Source: VRUE01 sp963796705 (GTDB taxonomy: Bacteria; Actinomycetota; Thermoleophilia; Solirubrobacterales; 70-9). From it: a stretch of DNA of 64,000 nt. Both the position numbers and the translations under genes were made by a program. Location: positions 1-64,000 of the forward strand of contig CAWCMK010000002.1 of the NCBI GenBank assembly GCA_963796705.1, in the 5' to 3' direction. The notes under the pieces are model-generated. The model saw only the letters and a program-made list of their open reading frames with translations. It ran no database searches and was not told the DNA's origin. Of the stretch, positions 25,199 to 34,326 are shown piece by piece; the stretch's first letter is position 1; each line of letters opens with the position of its first letter.

Positions 25199-27192
25199 GG
25201 CCCGGTGGGGGCGAGCGGCTCTTGGCTTCGGTTCAACTCCACCGCAAGGCGCTCGATCATCGCGTCGAGCTCGGGGGCCTCCGATTCCCAGTCGGCGACA
25301 AGCGTGGCTAGGCACTCTTGACGCGCGGCGAGCAGACGCTCGTGGACCGCGAGGCCGGCGGGGGTTAGCCGCGTCGGGGCCTCCTGACCCTCAACCAACC
25401 CGCGGCCGCGGAGCTGTGTCATCCCCTGCTCTAGCAACGCTTGGTCGGCGGCCTCGCCGGACTCGGTCGCAGTCGCGGGGATCGTCCCGCCTTCGGCCCT
25501 GCCCAGCAGCCAGACCTCTGCTGGCGCTAGCTCGACCTCGGCTTCGGTGATCACGCCCTCGATGAAGCGGCGGGTCCGCTCGCGGCCCACGAGGCGACTC
25601 AGCTCGCGGGTTATCTCGCGCAGGGAGTCCGTGTCCTGGGGTGCTGCGAAGGTGTCGCCGAGGTCCTGGGTCTCGATCGTCTTTCGCAGCGGTCGCTCCT
25701 CGAGAAACCAGGCGAGCAAGAAGGCGACCACGGCCACCGCCGCGGCGATCAGGAAAACGGTGGAGATCGAGTTGGTGAATGAGCGCACGTAACTTTCGTG
25801 TAGCGCGGTCGGCAGCGCCTTCAGCTGGGCGGGGTTGATTTGGCCCAAGGCGACCCCGGTGGCCGCCGGGGAATTGGCCGGAAGGCTCGAGGCGAGCTCG
25901 CTGGCGAGCCGGTTGGCGAAGATCGCCCCGAGAATCGCCGTGCCGAGGGAGCCACCGATCGAGCGGAAGAGGGTCGCCGAGGATGTGGCAACGCCGAGCT
26001 GGGAATAGGGGACGGCGTTTTGAACCGCCAGCACGAGCACCTGCATCACGAAGCCAAGGCCAACTCCGAGCACAAACATGTAGAGGCCGGCCTGCAGATT
26101 GCCGCTTCCGGGCTGCAGCCGGGAGAGGAGCAGCAGGCCGACGGCGGCGATTGCGGTGCCGAGGATCGGAAAGCGTCTATAGCGCCCGGATTTCGAGATC
26201 AACTGACCTGAGCCGATCGAGGCGCCCAGTAGGCCTACCATCAGCGGCACCAACTGCAGTCCCGAAGCGGTCGGGCTGAGGCCGCGGACCACCTGCTGGA
26301 AGAGCGGCAGGTAGGTGAGCGCGCCGAACAGGGCGAAGCCGACGACGAACCCGATCGCGCTGGTGATGCGGAAGACGGAGTTTCGGAACAGCTCGGGTGG
26401 CAGGATGGGCTCTGCAGCGGAGTGCTCGACCGCCACGAAGGCGATCATCGCCACCAATGAGAGAGCCCCAAGCCCGATGATGAAGGCAGAGCCCCACGCG
26501 TAGGTGGTTCCGCCGAGGGTCGTCAGCAGCACCAGCGATGCCAGAGAGGTGCCGAGCAGCACGGTTCCCAGGTAGTCGATCCGATGCGGCGTGCGCTCCG
26601 CAGCTGCTGGCAGGGCAAACGCCAGGACTACGAATGCCAGCAGCCCCAGCGGCAGGTTTATGTAGAAGATCCAACGCCAGCTGGCGTGGGTGGTGAAGAA
26701 GCCGCCGATCAGAGGTCCGGCGACGCTGGCGACGCCGAACACCGCTCCGAACAGGCCCATGTAGCGGCCGCGTTCCCTGGGTGAAACGACATCGCCGAGA
26801 GCGGCCTGAGCGCCGACCATCAGCCCACCGCCTCCCAGCCCCTGGATCGCCCGGAAGCAGATCAGCTCGCTCATGCTCTGTGCCTGACCACACAGCGCCG
26901 AGCCGACCAAGAAGAGGATCAGCGCCCCCTGCAGCACCACCTTTCGACCGTAGAGGTCACCTAGCTTGCCGTAGAGGGGGGTGACGACGGTGATCGCCAA
27001 CAGGTAGGAGGTGACCACCCAGGAGAGGTGGTTGAGCCCTCCCAGCTCGCCCACGATCGTCGGCAGCGCGGTGGAGACGATCGTCTGATCGAGCGCGGCC
27101 AACAACATCGTCAGCATGAGTGCGCCGATAACGATCAGCACGCGACGGCGCTGGGCGGCTTCGGCTGGCTGGGATAGAGCCCGCTCCCTCAC
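25195..27192 (-). CDS. EmrB/QacA-type MFS exporter with C-terminal MarR-like domain
   Basis: Residues about 15-510 form a 14-helix DHA2 drug:H+ antiporter: motif A-like GKLGDLYGRKVVLQGALIL, the LDQTIVSTALPTIVGELGG opening, and motif C-like GPLIGGFF. From about residue 530 a soluble tail follows, with a winged-helix pattern (ELSRLVGRERTRRFIEGVIT, then LLEQGMTQLRGRGLVEGQ and RLTPAGLAVHERLLAARQEC). This resembles MarR proteins and could sense ligand or bind DNA from the membrane. It exports toxic amphipathic compounds. The fusion makes it longer than the usual 480-520 residues. Confidence 0.87.
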   Translation of the reverse strand: MRERALSQPAEAAQRRRVLIVIGALMLTMLLAALDQTIVSTALPTIVGELGGLNHLSWVVTSYLLAITVVTPLYGKLGDLYGRKVVLQGALILFLVGSALCGQAQSMSELICFRAIQGLGGGGLMVGAQAALGDVVSPRERGRYMGLFGAVFGVASVAGPLIGGFFTTHASWRWIFYINLPLGLLAFVVLAFALPAAAERTPHRIDYLGTVLLGTSLASLVLLTTLGGTTYAWGSAFIIGLGALSLVAMIAFVAVEHSAAEPILPPELFRNSVFRITSAIGFVVGFALFGALTYLPLFQQVVRGLSPTASGLQLVPLMVGLLGASIGSGQLISKSGRYRRFPILGTAIAAVGLLLLSRLQPGSGNLQAGLYMFVLGVGLGFVMQVLVLAVQNAVPYSQLGVATSSATLFRSIGGSLGTAILGAIFANRLASELASSLPANSPAATGVALGQINPAQLKALPTALHESYVRSFTNSISTVFLIAAAVAVVAFLLAWFLEERPLRKTIETQDLGDTFAAPQDTDSLREITRELSRLVGRERTRRFIEGVITEAEVELAPAEVWLLGRAEGGTIPATATESGEAADQALLEQGMTQLRGRGLVEGQEAPTRLTPAGLAVHERLLAARQECLATLVADWESEAPELDAMIERLAVELNRSQEPLAPTGP

Positions 27193-27545
27193 GCCGCCTA
27201 GGCTAACCCCGCTCTCGCCCCGACTCGCAGGGCTCGCTCACGCCCAGGCGCGGTCTTCGTGCTCGCCCGGACAAGCTTCAGCTTGGTCGATGGCGCGAGC
27301 GTCAAGCGCCACCAATCCAGCAGCGCGCGAGGCACGAGGCAGGTGATCCACCAGGCCCGATATCGACTGACCCCGGCCAGGAAACGGCTACTGACTCCCA
27401 GGGCCGCGGGCTCCTGGGCCGACTTGCGCCGCCGGGGCTCCGTAATACCAGCGGTGGTACCAAATGAGCGAAACTGAGGTGATCTGAGAGCAGCTCAGAC
27501 CGCTTGGCAGAGCCACGGAGCCCCCCGACGGAATCCCTCAAGGCA
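27193..27545. other. Intergenic stretch with degenerate attachment-arm sequence
   Basis: No gene is supported. From about 27445 the sequence (GGTACCAAATGAGCGAAACTG, interrupted by changes, then GCTCAGACCGCTTGGCAGAGCC) loosely resembles the arms before the tRNA-Met fragments at 15.4 and 34.2 kb, but the tandem 11-mer has decayed. Confidence 0.35.
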
Positions 27546-27588
<43 letters not shown>

Positions 27589-27660
27589 TCGGTCCTCGCT
27601 ACCACCGCCAGAATCGCTGCAAATGGGGCACCTCTCAGGCTCGCCCCTGTCCGCCCTCCC

Positions 27661-27710
27661 AACTGGAGCTAACCGCCCTCGAGCGCCTGCGACGGCACCG
27701 AGTGCTGCAT
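27661..27710. repeat. 50-bp dispersed repeat, copy 1
   Basis: These 50 bases match 36741-36790 at about 46 positions. In one frame both copies read QLELTA-x-ERLRRHRVLH, so they may be remnants of the same coding segment, but no complete gene of this kind is in the window. Both copies lie beside other repeat families. Confidence 0.6.
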
Positions 27711-27855
27711 TCACGCGGGAGGAGTCCTCAGCTCAGTGCGCCTCGTCGCTGCTGCTCCTCGTCCCAAGCGCAACGTTTCGCTCCGCATCGAAAGCGGTGC
27801 TTCGAGATACTGCCTGGGCGATGTCGCGACGAGACCTCGAGCGAGGGGAGAGCTC

Positions 27856-28293
27856 ATGAGCCAGGATGAAAAGACCTTCAAAGGGCAGTGCTTCTGCGGC
27901 GCTGTCACGATTGAAGTCACGGGCGATCCGGAGGGCGCTGGCTATTGCCATTGCGCCTCCTGTAGGAGCTGGTCCGCCGGCCCCGTCAACGCATTCACGC
28001 TCTGGAAGCCCGAGGCGGTCAAGGTGACCCAGGGAGAAGACCAAATCGGCGAGTACCACAAGAACGAGCGCAGCTACCGGCAGTGGTGCAAGGTCTGCGG
28101 CGGCCATCTGCTGACGCGGCACCCGCAGTGGGGATTGGTCGACGTCTACGCGGCGACGATCCCCGCATTTCCGTTTGAACCGGGGGTGCACGTCAACTAC
28201 GAGTCGACCGTGCTGCCCATGCAAGATGGCCTCCCCAAGCTCAAGGACTTCCCCGAAGAGTTGGGCGGCTCCGGCGAGACGATCGCCGAGTAG
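27856..28293 (+). CDS. GFA/CENP-V family zinc protein
   Basis: The 145-residue protein has the GFA zinc-binding pattern: FKGQCFCGAVTIEVTG, GYCHCASCRSW and QWCKVCGGHLLT. Family members are named for glutathione-dependent formaldehyde-activating enzyme, but most have unknown substrates. The ATG at 27856 follows GAGGGGAGAG and gives a normal length; the open frame extends upstream into non-homologous sequence. It sits between repeat blocks with no obvious partner. It is probably cytoplasmic. Confidence 0.87.
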   Translation: MSQDEKTFKGQCFCGAVTIEVTGDPEGAGYCHCASCRSWSAGPVNAFTLWKPEAVKVTQGEDQIGEYHKNERSYRQWCKVCGGHLLTRHPQWGLVDVYAATIPAFPFEPGVHVNYESTVLPMQDGLPKLKDFPEELGGSGETIAE

Positions 28294-28330
28294 CAACGCG
28301 ACCGACCGGGATTTCCTAGCTGCCGGTTTG

Positions 28331-28468
28331 GACGAAGGGCAGTAGCGACGCCGCACATTGAGGGGTCCCCGTTCGAGTGGATGGGACAGACGGCGTCGGT
28401 CAATCGGCGAGGTGGCCTCGCTCGACTATCCGCCGGTGGTAGCGAGAGACGAATCGGGCCCCCGCTAT
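28331..28468. repeat. About 135-bp repeat with hairpin core, copy 1
   Basis: From GACGAAGGGCAGTAGCGACG onward this block aligns with 37669-37800 at roughly 88% identity. It ends in the shorter element shared by six sites in the window: CTCGACTATCCGCCGGTGG followed by TAGCGAGAGACGAATCGGGC. In the fuller copies the GGTGGTAGCGA arm pairs with a downstream TCGCTACCACC arm. Confidence 0.7.
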
Positions 28469-28874
28469 GTGAGAAAGGCCCTCGTTTGCAGGGCCGTTTT
28501 CAGTACTCCTCGGAGACTCGGAATTTGGGCGGGTACTATTTCTGACTCTTTTTTTTTGCGCCTCCCAGGGCACCCAGGGTCTCTGCCGGTTCCGTAGTTC
28601 CAGGCACGGAATTCTCCTGAGAACGCCTCTTCGAGCAGGTTTTGCGAGCTGACCTTCGGGTTTTTCGGAAGAACCCGAAGGCGAGAGCTCATTTCCTGAA
28701 TATCCTGCGGTGAGCTACCTACGGCTTCGTCACTTCGGAGGACGAGACTCGGTGAAAGACAACGACCAGGCTCCTTGCGGCCCGGGCGATCCTCAATGGT
28801 GCTGCTTGCTGTCATACATATAGAGAGCTCTCTATCCCCGATCCGTGAGCTGTTCTCGTTCGCCCGCTGCGCGA
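28469..28874. other. Lower-GC intergenic stretch with hairpin and 16-bp palindrome
   Basis: No reliable gene is seen; a 116-codon frame on the minus strand has poor codon character. The stretch contains a T9 run near 28549, a perfect 10-base inverted repeat (CCTTCGGGTT at 28653-28662 with AACCCGAAGG at 28672-28681) and a perfect palindrome ATAGAGAGCTCTCTAT at 28820-28835. It may hold a small RNA or operator, or be foreign DNA. Confidence 0.45.
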
Positions 28875-29414
28875 TCAGTGGCCCAGCGGGCGTCCGGTCA
28901 GCGCTGCTGCGCTGACCCCGATGAACGCGCCGGCGAGCACGTCTGCCGGATAGTGGACACCGGTATGGATTCGGGAGTATCCGACCAGCGCTGCCAAGGT
29001 TCGCAGCGGCGCTGAGAGCAACGGCTGCACGTTACCGGCGCCGGCGGCAAAGGCGAAGGCGGAGGCGGTGTGGCCAGAGGGAAAGGAGCTTGAGCGCGGC
29101 ATTTGGATGTGGCGCCTCGCGAGCTCTTCGGCCTCCTGCCTTTCCGGGCGCCGACGGGCGCTCAGCGGCTTAGCGACGAGGTTGGCGAAGCCGGAGGCGA
29201 TGCCGAGTGAAACAAGGCCCCTCCGAGCTGCAAGCCGGCCGCGTGGCCCTCCGAGAAGGGCCAATGCGGCCGCGGTGGCGAACCAGAGCTTGCCGTGATC
29301 GGCGGCACGGGAGAGGTGACGCATGGCGACGTCCAGCGTGGGGGTGTCGCCGGCGGCGATCGCTCCGTAGAGGGCGGTGTCGACCGCCTTCGCCTCGTTG
29401 AGCCAATTGCTCAT
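28875..29414 (-). CDS. PAP2-family phosphatase
   Basis: The 179-residue membrane protein has the three PAP2 motifs: KPLSARRRP (K-x6-R-P), PSGH, and SRIHTGVHYPADVL (S-R-x5-H-x3-D). Such enzymes remove phosphate from phosphatidate, undecaprenyl pyrophosphate or related lipids at the membrane. The start overlaps the end of the diacylglycerol-kinase-like gene by four bases (ATGA). A kinase and a phosphatase acting on the same lipid class in one operon suggests interconversion of diacylglycerol and phosphatidate, or reuse of a lipid carrier. Confidence 0.9.
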   Translation of the reverse strand: MSNWLNEAKAVDTALYGAIAAGDTPTLDVAMRHLSRAADHGKLWFATAAALALLGGPRGRLAARRGLVSLGIASGFANLVAKPLSARRRPERQEAEELARRHIQMPRSSSFPSGHTASAFAFAAGAGNVQPLLSAPLRTLAALVGYSRIHTGVHYPADVLAGAFIGVSAAALTGRPLGH

Positions 29415-30721
29415 CGGGGCGACGATTTCGAGTGTTTCGGCGTTCCTCCTACAGCGATCCGCGCCAGCGCGCGAACGGTCTCCCAGGCGCCCTCGGGCAT
29501 TGCCTCAGACGGAGAGGCGCCGGGGTGTGCGGCGGCTATCCGCACGCGCAGCGCGCCCGGCAGGATTCTGAAGCGCAGCGGCGCGTCCAGAGTGACGGCC
29601 TCGCCATCGATGCCCGCGGCGATCGGGCCGTCTGCGTCAACCTCGAAGGTAGGGGAGGACCACTCTTGCCAGGGACGCCGGATCGACCATCGGTCTCCGC
29701 CCGGCAGGGAAGCAACGGCGACCCCCAGCAGCCCGTCATCGATTCTTGGCCTGGTGCCCGAGCCGACCGCACGCCCGAGGCGGTAGCGATTGTTGGAGAC
29801 GAGGATCGCGGCGCCGGAGGAGTGCTGGTGCCCCCCTTGGCCAGTCCAGCGCAGGTCCAGCTCTTTGCCCTCGGGCCCCAGTGCCTCGGGCAGCGTGTCG
29901 AGGATGGTCCGTAGCTTCGCCTCCCGGTAGCCCTCGCGTTGGACGGCCTCGGCGTAGAGGCCAAGCGAGACGTTGTTGACGAATACCCGGCCGTTGACCT
30001 CGGCGAGGTCGACCCGTCTCTCGCGACCGCTGACGAATGCGTCGAGTGCGCCGAGGACGTCATCCCGATCGACCCCGAGGTCGAGGGCGAAGTGGTTGCG
30101 GGTCCCCGCCGGGATGCAGGCATAGGGCAGACCCTGCTCCGCGGCGACCATGGCGACGACGGCCTGGGAGCCGTCGCCGCCGGCCATCGCCAGCGCGTCG
30201 GCTCCATCGGCGGCCGCGCCCCGTACTAGCTGCTCGAGGTCGGTGCCGAGCTTCAACTCGATCGGCTCGATGCCACGCGCGCGTGCCTCCTCGGCCAGGC
30301 GGAATTTCTCGGCCTTTCCCCCGCCTGACTTCGGGTTGTAGAAGAGGACGGGGTGGTGAGGATCAGGTGCCGGGTCGAGCAGGACGTGGACCCTGAAGGC
30401 AGATCGCGTCGCCGAGACCATCAGCCCCAGGCCGGCCACGATGACGAGGGCCTGTATGAGGTGATCGCCGTCGGCGATCAAGACGGCGGCCATCGCCCCC
30501 ACGGCCAGGATCGCGGTCCCCGATCCCAGAAGCCTGGCGCCGCCGGTGCGGGTCAGGCCGTACCAGGCTGCCGTGAGTGCGATCACGAGGCAGGCGAGCA
30601 CGATCAGTCCGCGGGGGAACTGCGAAAGGACGATGTCGACGCTGAGGACTAGGAGCAGCGCCGCGCATCCCAGAGCCGCAAGTGCGGCCAGCCGGTGCGG
30701 GGCGCCCTGCTGAGCCGACAT
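29411..30721 (-). CDS. Diacylglycerol/lipid kinase with N-terminal membrane domain
   Basis: The N-terminal 120 residues contain about four membrane helices. The rest is a DAGK catalytic domain: VLFYNPKSGGGKAEKF, the nucleotide loop AMAGGDGSQAVVAMVA, IPAGTRNHFALDLG and DDGLLGVAVAS. It would phosphorylate diacylglycerol or a related lipid. The ATG at 30721 is preceded by GAGGAGC, whereas the longer frame to 30763 lacks a good ribosome site. A fused membrane domain is seen in some actinobacterial members. It is co-transcribed with PAP2. Confidence 0.87.
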   Translation of the reverse strand: MSAQQGAPHRLAALAALGCAALLLVLSVDIVLSQFPRGLIVLACLVIALTAAWYGLTRTGGARLLGSGTAILAVGAMAAVLIADGDHLIQALVIVAGLGLMVSATRSAFRVHVLLDPAPDPHHPVLFYNPKSGGGKAEKFRLAEEARARGIEPIELKLGTDLEQLVRGAAADGADALAMAGGDGSQAVVAMVAAEQGLPYACIPAGTRNHFALDLGVDRDDVLGALDAFVSGRERRVDLAEVNGRVFVNNVSLGLYAEAVQREGYREAKLRTILDTLPEALGPEGKELDLRWTGQGGHQHSSGAAILVSNNRYRLGRAVGSGTRPRIDDGLLGVAVASLPGGDRWSIRRPWQEWSSPTFEVDADGPIAAGIDGEAVTLDAPLRFRILPGALRVRIAAAHPGASPSEAMPEGAWETVRALARIAVGGTPKHSKSSPR

Positions 30722-30833
30722 CGAACTGCTCCTCGTCCTCGTGCGATGAATAGTCGTTGACAAACCACATAACGACCCCGTGGCGCCGCTCGCGCCAGCC
30801 TATCCCCGGTGACCCAGAGCGACAAGGAGGTGA

Positions 30834-31538
30834 TTGAGTCCGCGCGTGGACATCCTCCTGCTGGCCTTCTCGGCAGCGTTGAACCCAACGCTGCTTGCCG
30901 CAACTACGGTGATGCTGTTGCTGCCGAGGCCGCGGAATCTGATGCTCGGCTACCTGCTCGGGGCGATGATGACCAGCGTCTCCCTGGGGCTGGTTATCGT
31001 CTTCTCATTGGAAGATTCAGGTGCGGTCCAGGTGGCCAAGGACACGCTCGGCCCGGTGGGCGACATCGTCCTGGGAGCGATCTTGCTCATCGTCGCTCGG
31101 GTCCTCAGCGCCGAACGTGATTCGATTCTCAGGGAGCGCCGGGAACGGCACAAGGCCGCAAAGGGCGAGGCGAAGAGAGAGAAGGGCCCTCCGCGCTGGC
31201 AGCAGGTCCTGAGTCGCGGCACCCCGCGCACCACCTTCGCCGTCGGAGCGCTCCTGACTCTTCCGGGCGCCTCCTATCTGGTTGCCCTCACCCGCTTGAC
31301 CAAGGACGAACTCGGACCGCTCGAGATCGTCCTCGCGGTCGTCGGCTTCAATCTGATCATGCTCGCCCTCCTCGAGCTGCCGCTCCTCTCCTATTGGCTA
31401 GAGCCGGAGGCAACGCCGGGGCGGGTGGAGCGCTTCAAGGCCCGGTTGCGCCGGGACGGCCGGCGGATCGCGATCCGCATCGTGACTGTCGCAGGAGTGC
31501 TGCTGATACTTCGTGGCGCGGTGACATTGGTCGTTTGA
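30834..31538 (+). CDS. GAP-family (Sap/LysE-like) membrane protein
   Basis: The 234-residue protein has six predicted membrane segments: LLLAFSAALNPTLLAATTVM, NLMLGYLLGAMMTSVSLGLV, PVGDIVLGAILLIVARVL, then a charged cytoplasmic loop (RERRERHKAAKGEAKREKG) and three more helices. This is the layout of GAP-family proteins, including mycobacterial Sap, which takes part in glycolipid export. An AAGGAGGTGAT sequence, perfectly complementary to the 16S rRNA end, sits only three bases from the TTG at 30834 and 15 from the GTG at 30846, so the true start is unclear. It is divergent from the lipid kinase operon. Confidence 0.78.
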   Translation: MSPRVDILLLAFSAALNPTLLAATTVMLLLPRPRNLMLGYLLGAMMTSVSLGLVIVFSLEDSGAVQVAKDTLGPVGDIVLGAILLIVARVLSAERDSILRERRERHKAAKGEAKREKGPPRWQQVLSRGTPRTTFAVGALLTLPGASYLVALTRLTKDELGPLEIVLAVVGFNLIMLALLELPLLSYWLEPEATPGRVERFKARLRRDGRRIAIRIVTVAGVLLILRGAVTLVV

Positions 31539-31605
31539 GCCGTCCACCCGGAGCCTTCCCGAACGCCACCGGGTGCTTCATGGGAGGGTGGCATCTCGAA
31601 TTCCC

Positions 31606-33333
31606 ATGCATGGCACCGAGCCCCCCGATTCAGAGAAGCAGCACCCAGACGCCGGCCGGCTTGACCGCTGGGCACCCGGGATCAAGCTTCTCCGGCACTA
31701 CCCCGGCCCGTCGGTCCGCCCTGACCTGGTCGCCGGGGTCGTTTTGGCAGCGATCCTCGTGCCGCAAGGAATGGCCTATGCAGAGCTCGCCGGCCTGCCT
31801 GCGGTCACGGGCCTCTATACAACGATCGCCTGCCTGGTGGGCTATGCGCTCTTCGGACCCTCGCGGGTCCTGGTGCTTGGGCCCGACTCCTCGATCTCGC
31901 CCCTGATCCTCGCTTCGATCACGCCCCTGCTGGTCGTGGGAGACCCGGGGTCGGCGATCGTCCTGGCGGGCATGCTCGCGATCCTCGTCGGTCTGATCGA
32001 GATCGGCCTCGGTCTCGGGAAGCTCGGGTTCGTCGCCGACCTGCTCTCCAAAGAGGTGCAGGTCGGCTACATGAACGGCCTTGGGATCACGATCATCGTC
32101 GGACAGCTGCCGAAGCTGTTTGGGTTCTCGACCGACGCCGACTCCTTCCTCGCCGAGCTGAAGGCGTTCGTCGAGGGTCTCGGCCAGACGCACGCCGCGA
32201 CGCTCGTGCTTGGGCTCGTGGTCCTCGGCATCCTGCTTCTGCTTCCGCTCGTCACCAAGCGCCTGCCGGCGATCCTCGTGGGAGTCGTGGCAGCCACCGT
32301 CGTCTCTGCGGCCTTCGGCCTCGCCGGTCACGGGGTCGCGACGGTTGGATCCCTACCCCAGGGCGTACCGGCCCCCGGATTTCCCTGGACGAATGCGAGC
32401 GACGTCCCGGCGCTGCTGCTGGCAGCGCTCGGCATCACCCTGGTGTCGCTGACCGACACGATCGCGACCGCGACCAGCTTCGCGGCCCGGCGCGGAGACG
32501 AGGTCAAGCCCGATCAGGAGATGATCGGCGTCGGTGTCGCGAACGTGGCGGCCGGCTTCTTTCAGGGGTTCGCGGTCTCGACGAGCGGCTCGAGGACCGC
32601 GGTGGCCGAGCAGTCGGGGGCCAAGACCCAGCTGGCCGGGTTGGTCGGGGCCGGGCTCGTCGCGGCTCTCCTTCTCTTCCTGAGCTCACTGCTCGCCGAC
32701 CTGCCGCAGGCGGCGCTTGCGGCCGTGGTGATCGCCGCGGCGTTGTCGCTGATGAACCTGCCGCTGCTGCGCCGCTATTACGAGATGCGCAGAAGCGCGC
32801 TCGGTGTCTCCCTGGTGGCCACCGCCGGGGTGGTGCTCCTCGGCGTCCTGCAGGGGATCGTGGTTGCGGTCCTGCTGGCGATCATCCTCTTCTTTCGCCG
32901 CAACTGGTGGCCGCACGGGGCGGTCCTGGGGCGCCCCGAGGGACTGGAGGGATGGCACGACCTCAACGCCTACCCCGATGCCAGGGAGCTCCCGGGCGTT
33001 GTCGTCTACCGCTGGGAGGCGCCGCTGTTCTTCGCCAACTCGGGGAGGTTCCGCGGCGAGATCAGGCGGCTCGCGCGCGAGCGCAGGCCAGACTGGATCG
33101 TCCTGCAGTGCGAGGCGATCACCGACGTCGACGTGACCGCGGCGGAGATGCTCGAGCAGCTCGATCTGGAGTTGAATGCATCGGGAATACACCTCGCATT
33201 CGTCGAGCTGCGCGATCGCCTCCAGCAGCTGACCTTGCGCTACGGGCTGATGGACACGCTCGACAAAGATCACTTCTACCCCTCGATTGAGGCGGCCATG
33301 GCTGCGATCCGGTCGGAGCGCGCCCGGGCATGA
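31606..33333 (+). CDS. SulP-family anion transporter with STAS domain
   Basis: The membrane part (residues about 30-440) has the SulP signature DLVAGVVLAAILVPQGMAYA, then ELAGLPAVTGLYTTI, the FGPSRVLVLGPDSSISPLI block and NVAAGFFQGFAVSTSGSRTA. The C-terminal STAS domain follows (GVVVYRWEAPLFFANSGRFR, ITDVDVTAAEMLEQLDLELN). SulP proteins move sulfate, bicarbonate or dicarboxylates across the membrane; which one is not readable here. ATG 31606 is preferred. The stop overlaps the start of the next gene (ATGA), so a small membrane partner is made with it. Confidence 0.92.
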   Translation: MHGTEPPDSEKQHPDAGRLDRWAPGIKLLRHYPGPSVRPDLVAGVVLAAILVPQGMAYAELAGLPAVTGLYTTIACLVGYALFGPSRVLVLGPDSSISPLILASITPLLVVGDPGSAIVLAGMLAILVGLIEIGLGLGKLGFVADLLSKEVQVGYMNGLGITIIVGQLPKLFGFSTDADSFLAELKAFVEGLGQTHAATLVLGLVVLGILLLLPLVTKRLPAILVGVVAATVVSAAFGLAGHGVATVGSLPQGVPAPGFPWTNASDVPALLLAALGITLVSLTDTIATATSFAARRGDEVKPDQEMIGVGVANVAAGFFQGFAVSTSGSRTAVAEQSGAKTQLAGLVGAGLVAALLLFLSSLLADLPQAALAAVVIAAALSLMNLPLLRRYYEMRRSALGVSLVATAGVVLLGVLQGIVVAVLLAIILFFRRNWWPHGAVLGRPEGLEGWHDLNAYPDARELPGVVVYRWEAPLFFANSGRFRGEIRRLARERRPDWIVLQCEAITDVDVTAAEMLEQLDLELNASGIHLAFVELRDRLQQLTLRYGLMDTLDKDHFYPSIEAAMAAIRSERARA

Positions 33334-33716
33334 GCCCGAAGCTGGTTTGGCGCGTTGCCCTCGTCCTCCTCCTGGACTCGCTGACGCTGCTGGCGCTGTC
33401 TGCTCTGATCGACGGATTCGTGTTGGAGGGCGCAGGATCCGCGCTTGCTGCCGCCACCATGATCGGGCTCCTCAACGCTCTTGTATGGCCGGCGCTCTCA
33501 CGGCTGGCACTGCCGCTCACGGTGCTCACGCTCGGCCTGGCGGGACTCGTTCTGAACGGCCTGCTAATCAGCTTCGCAATCGACCTTCTCCCCAACGCGG
33601 AGATCGGCGGGGTGGCGCAGGGGGTCGTGGTAACGATTGTCATCGCGGCCGTCACCAGCGGGCGGATCCCAATCCAAGCCACGCTCGCCGCGCTGGACGC
33701 GGCCGAAGCGGCCTAA
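33330..33716 (+). CDS. Phage-holin-4 / YvlD-type small membrane protein
   Basis: The 128-residue protein has four hydrophobic segments in the pattern of the PF04020 class: VALVLLLDSLTLLALSALID, AAATMIGLLNALVWPALSRL, LPLTVLTLGLAGLVLNGLLI and VAQGVVVTIVIAAVTS. Despite the holin name, chromosomal members are not lysis proteins; some are linked to envelope stress. It overlaps the SulP gene by four bases and is probably made from the same mRNA. Its job with the transporter is unknown. Confidence 0.8.
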   Translation: MSPKLVWRVALVLLLDSLTLLALSALIDGFVLEGAGSALAAATMIGLLNALVWPALSRLALPLTVLTLGLAGLVLNGLLISFAIDLLPNAEIGGVAQGVVVTIVIAAVTSGRIPIQATLAALDAAEAA

Positions 33717-33734
33717 AGGCAAAGGAGAGCTGTC

Positions 33735-34040
33735 ATGCCGGGACTACTCAGGGGAATCGCTCGAACCGCCGCGATCGCGGGTACCGCGACTCCGCGGTGA
33801 GCAACCGCGTCTCCAAACGCCAGGGCGAGCGCTGGGCGGCGCAGGAAGCGCCGCCAGGGCAGCCGCAGCCGGCTCAGGCTGCCGCTGTCCAGCTCGACCA
33901 GATCAAAGGAGCTCGGCGAGCTCAAAAGCCAAGGCATCCTGACCGACGAGGAGTTCGCTGCCCAGAAGGCCAAGCTGCTCGGCTGGGCGGGACCTCGGTC
34001 GGAGGCAGGTCCGCGTCAAACGAAAAGAAAGAACGCATGA
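33735..34040 (+). pseudogene. Frame-broken SHOCT-domain protein gene
   Basis: Beginning at the ATG at 33735 the frame reads GLLRGIARTAAIAGTAT, then breaks near 33793. A second frame continues as AVSNRVSKRQGERWAAQ up to QLDQIK, and after another break at the A-run near 33905 a third frame reads ELGELKSQGILTDEEFAAQK plus AKLLG. Together these make a typical small actinobacterial protein with a C-terminal SHOCT helix pair. Two single-base shifts, one in a short homopolymer, indicate either a pseudogene or sequencing error. It follows the holin-like gene closely. Confidence 0.7.
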
Positions 34041-34181
34041 GCGGGTCCGCCGGACCCACCGACGCCGAAGTCAAGCGGGTCGCCGCGCCGCACTGATCCG
34101 GCTGGCGAGCAAATAGGTAGCCCAAAGTCGCATCGCCTGCCTGGCATTGCGTACACCCAAGAGGCATTTCGCACTCGCGGC

Positions 34182-34326
<145 letters not shown>

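Noticed and set aside
28465..28815. 116-residue minus-strand protein
   Set aside because: Codon character is poor, it crosses a T-run and a hairpin, and it has no family resemblance or good ribosome site.
28861..28892. Rho-independent terminator after the PAP2 gene
   Set aside because: A 9-bp CGCCCGCTG/CAGCGGGCG stem overlaps the stop codon, but no T-tract follows on the transcribed strand.
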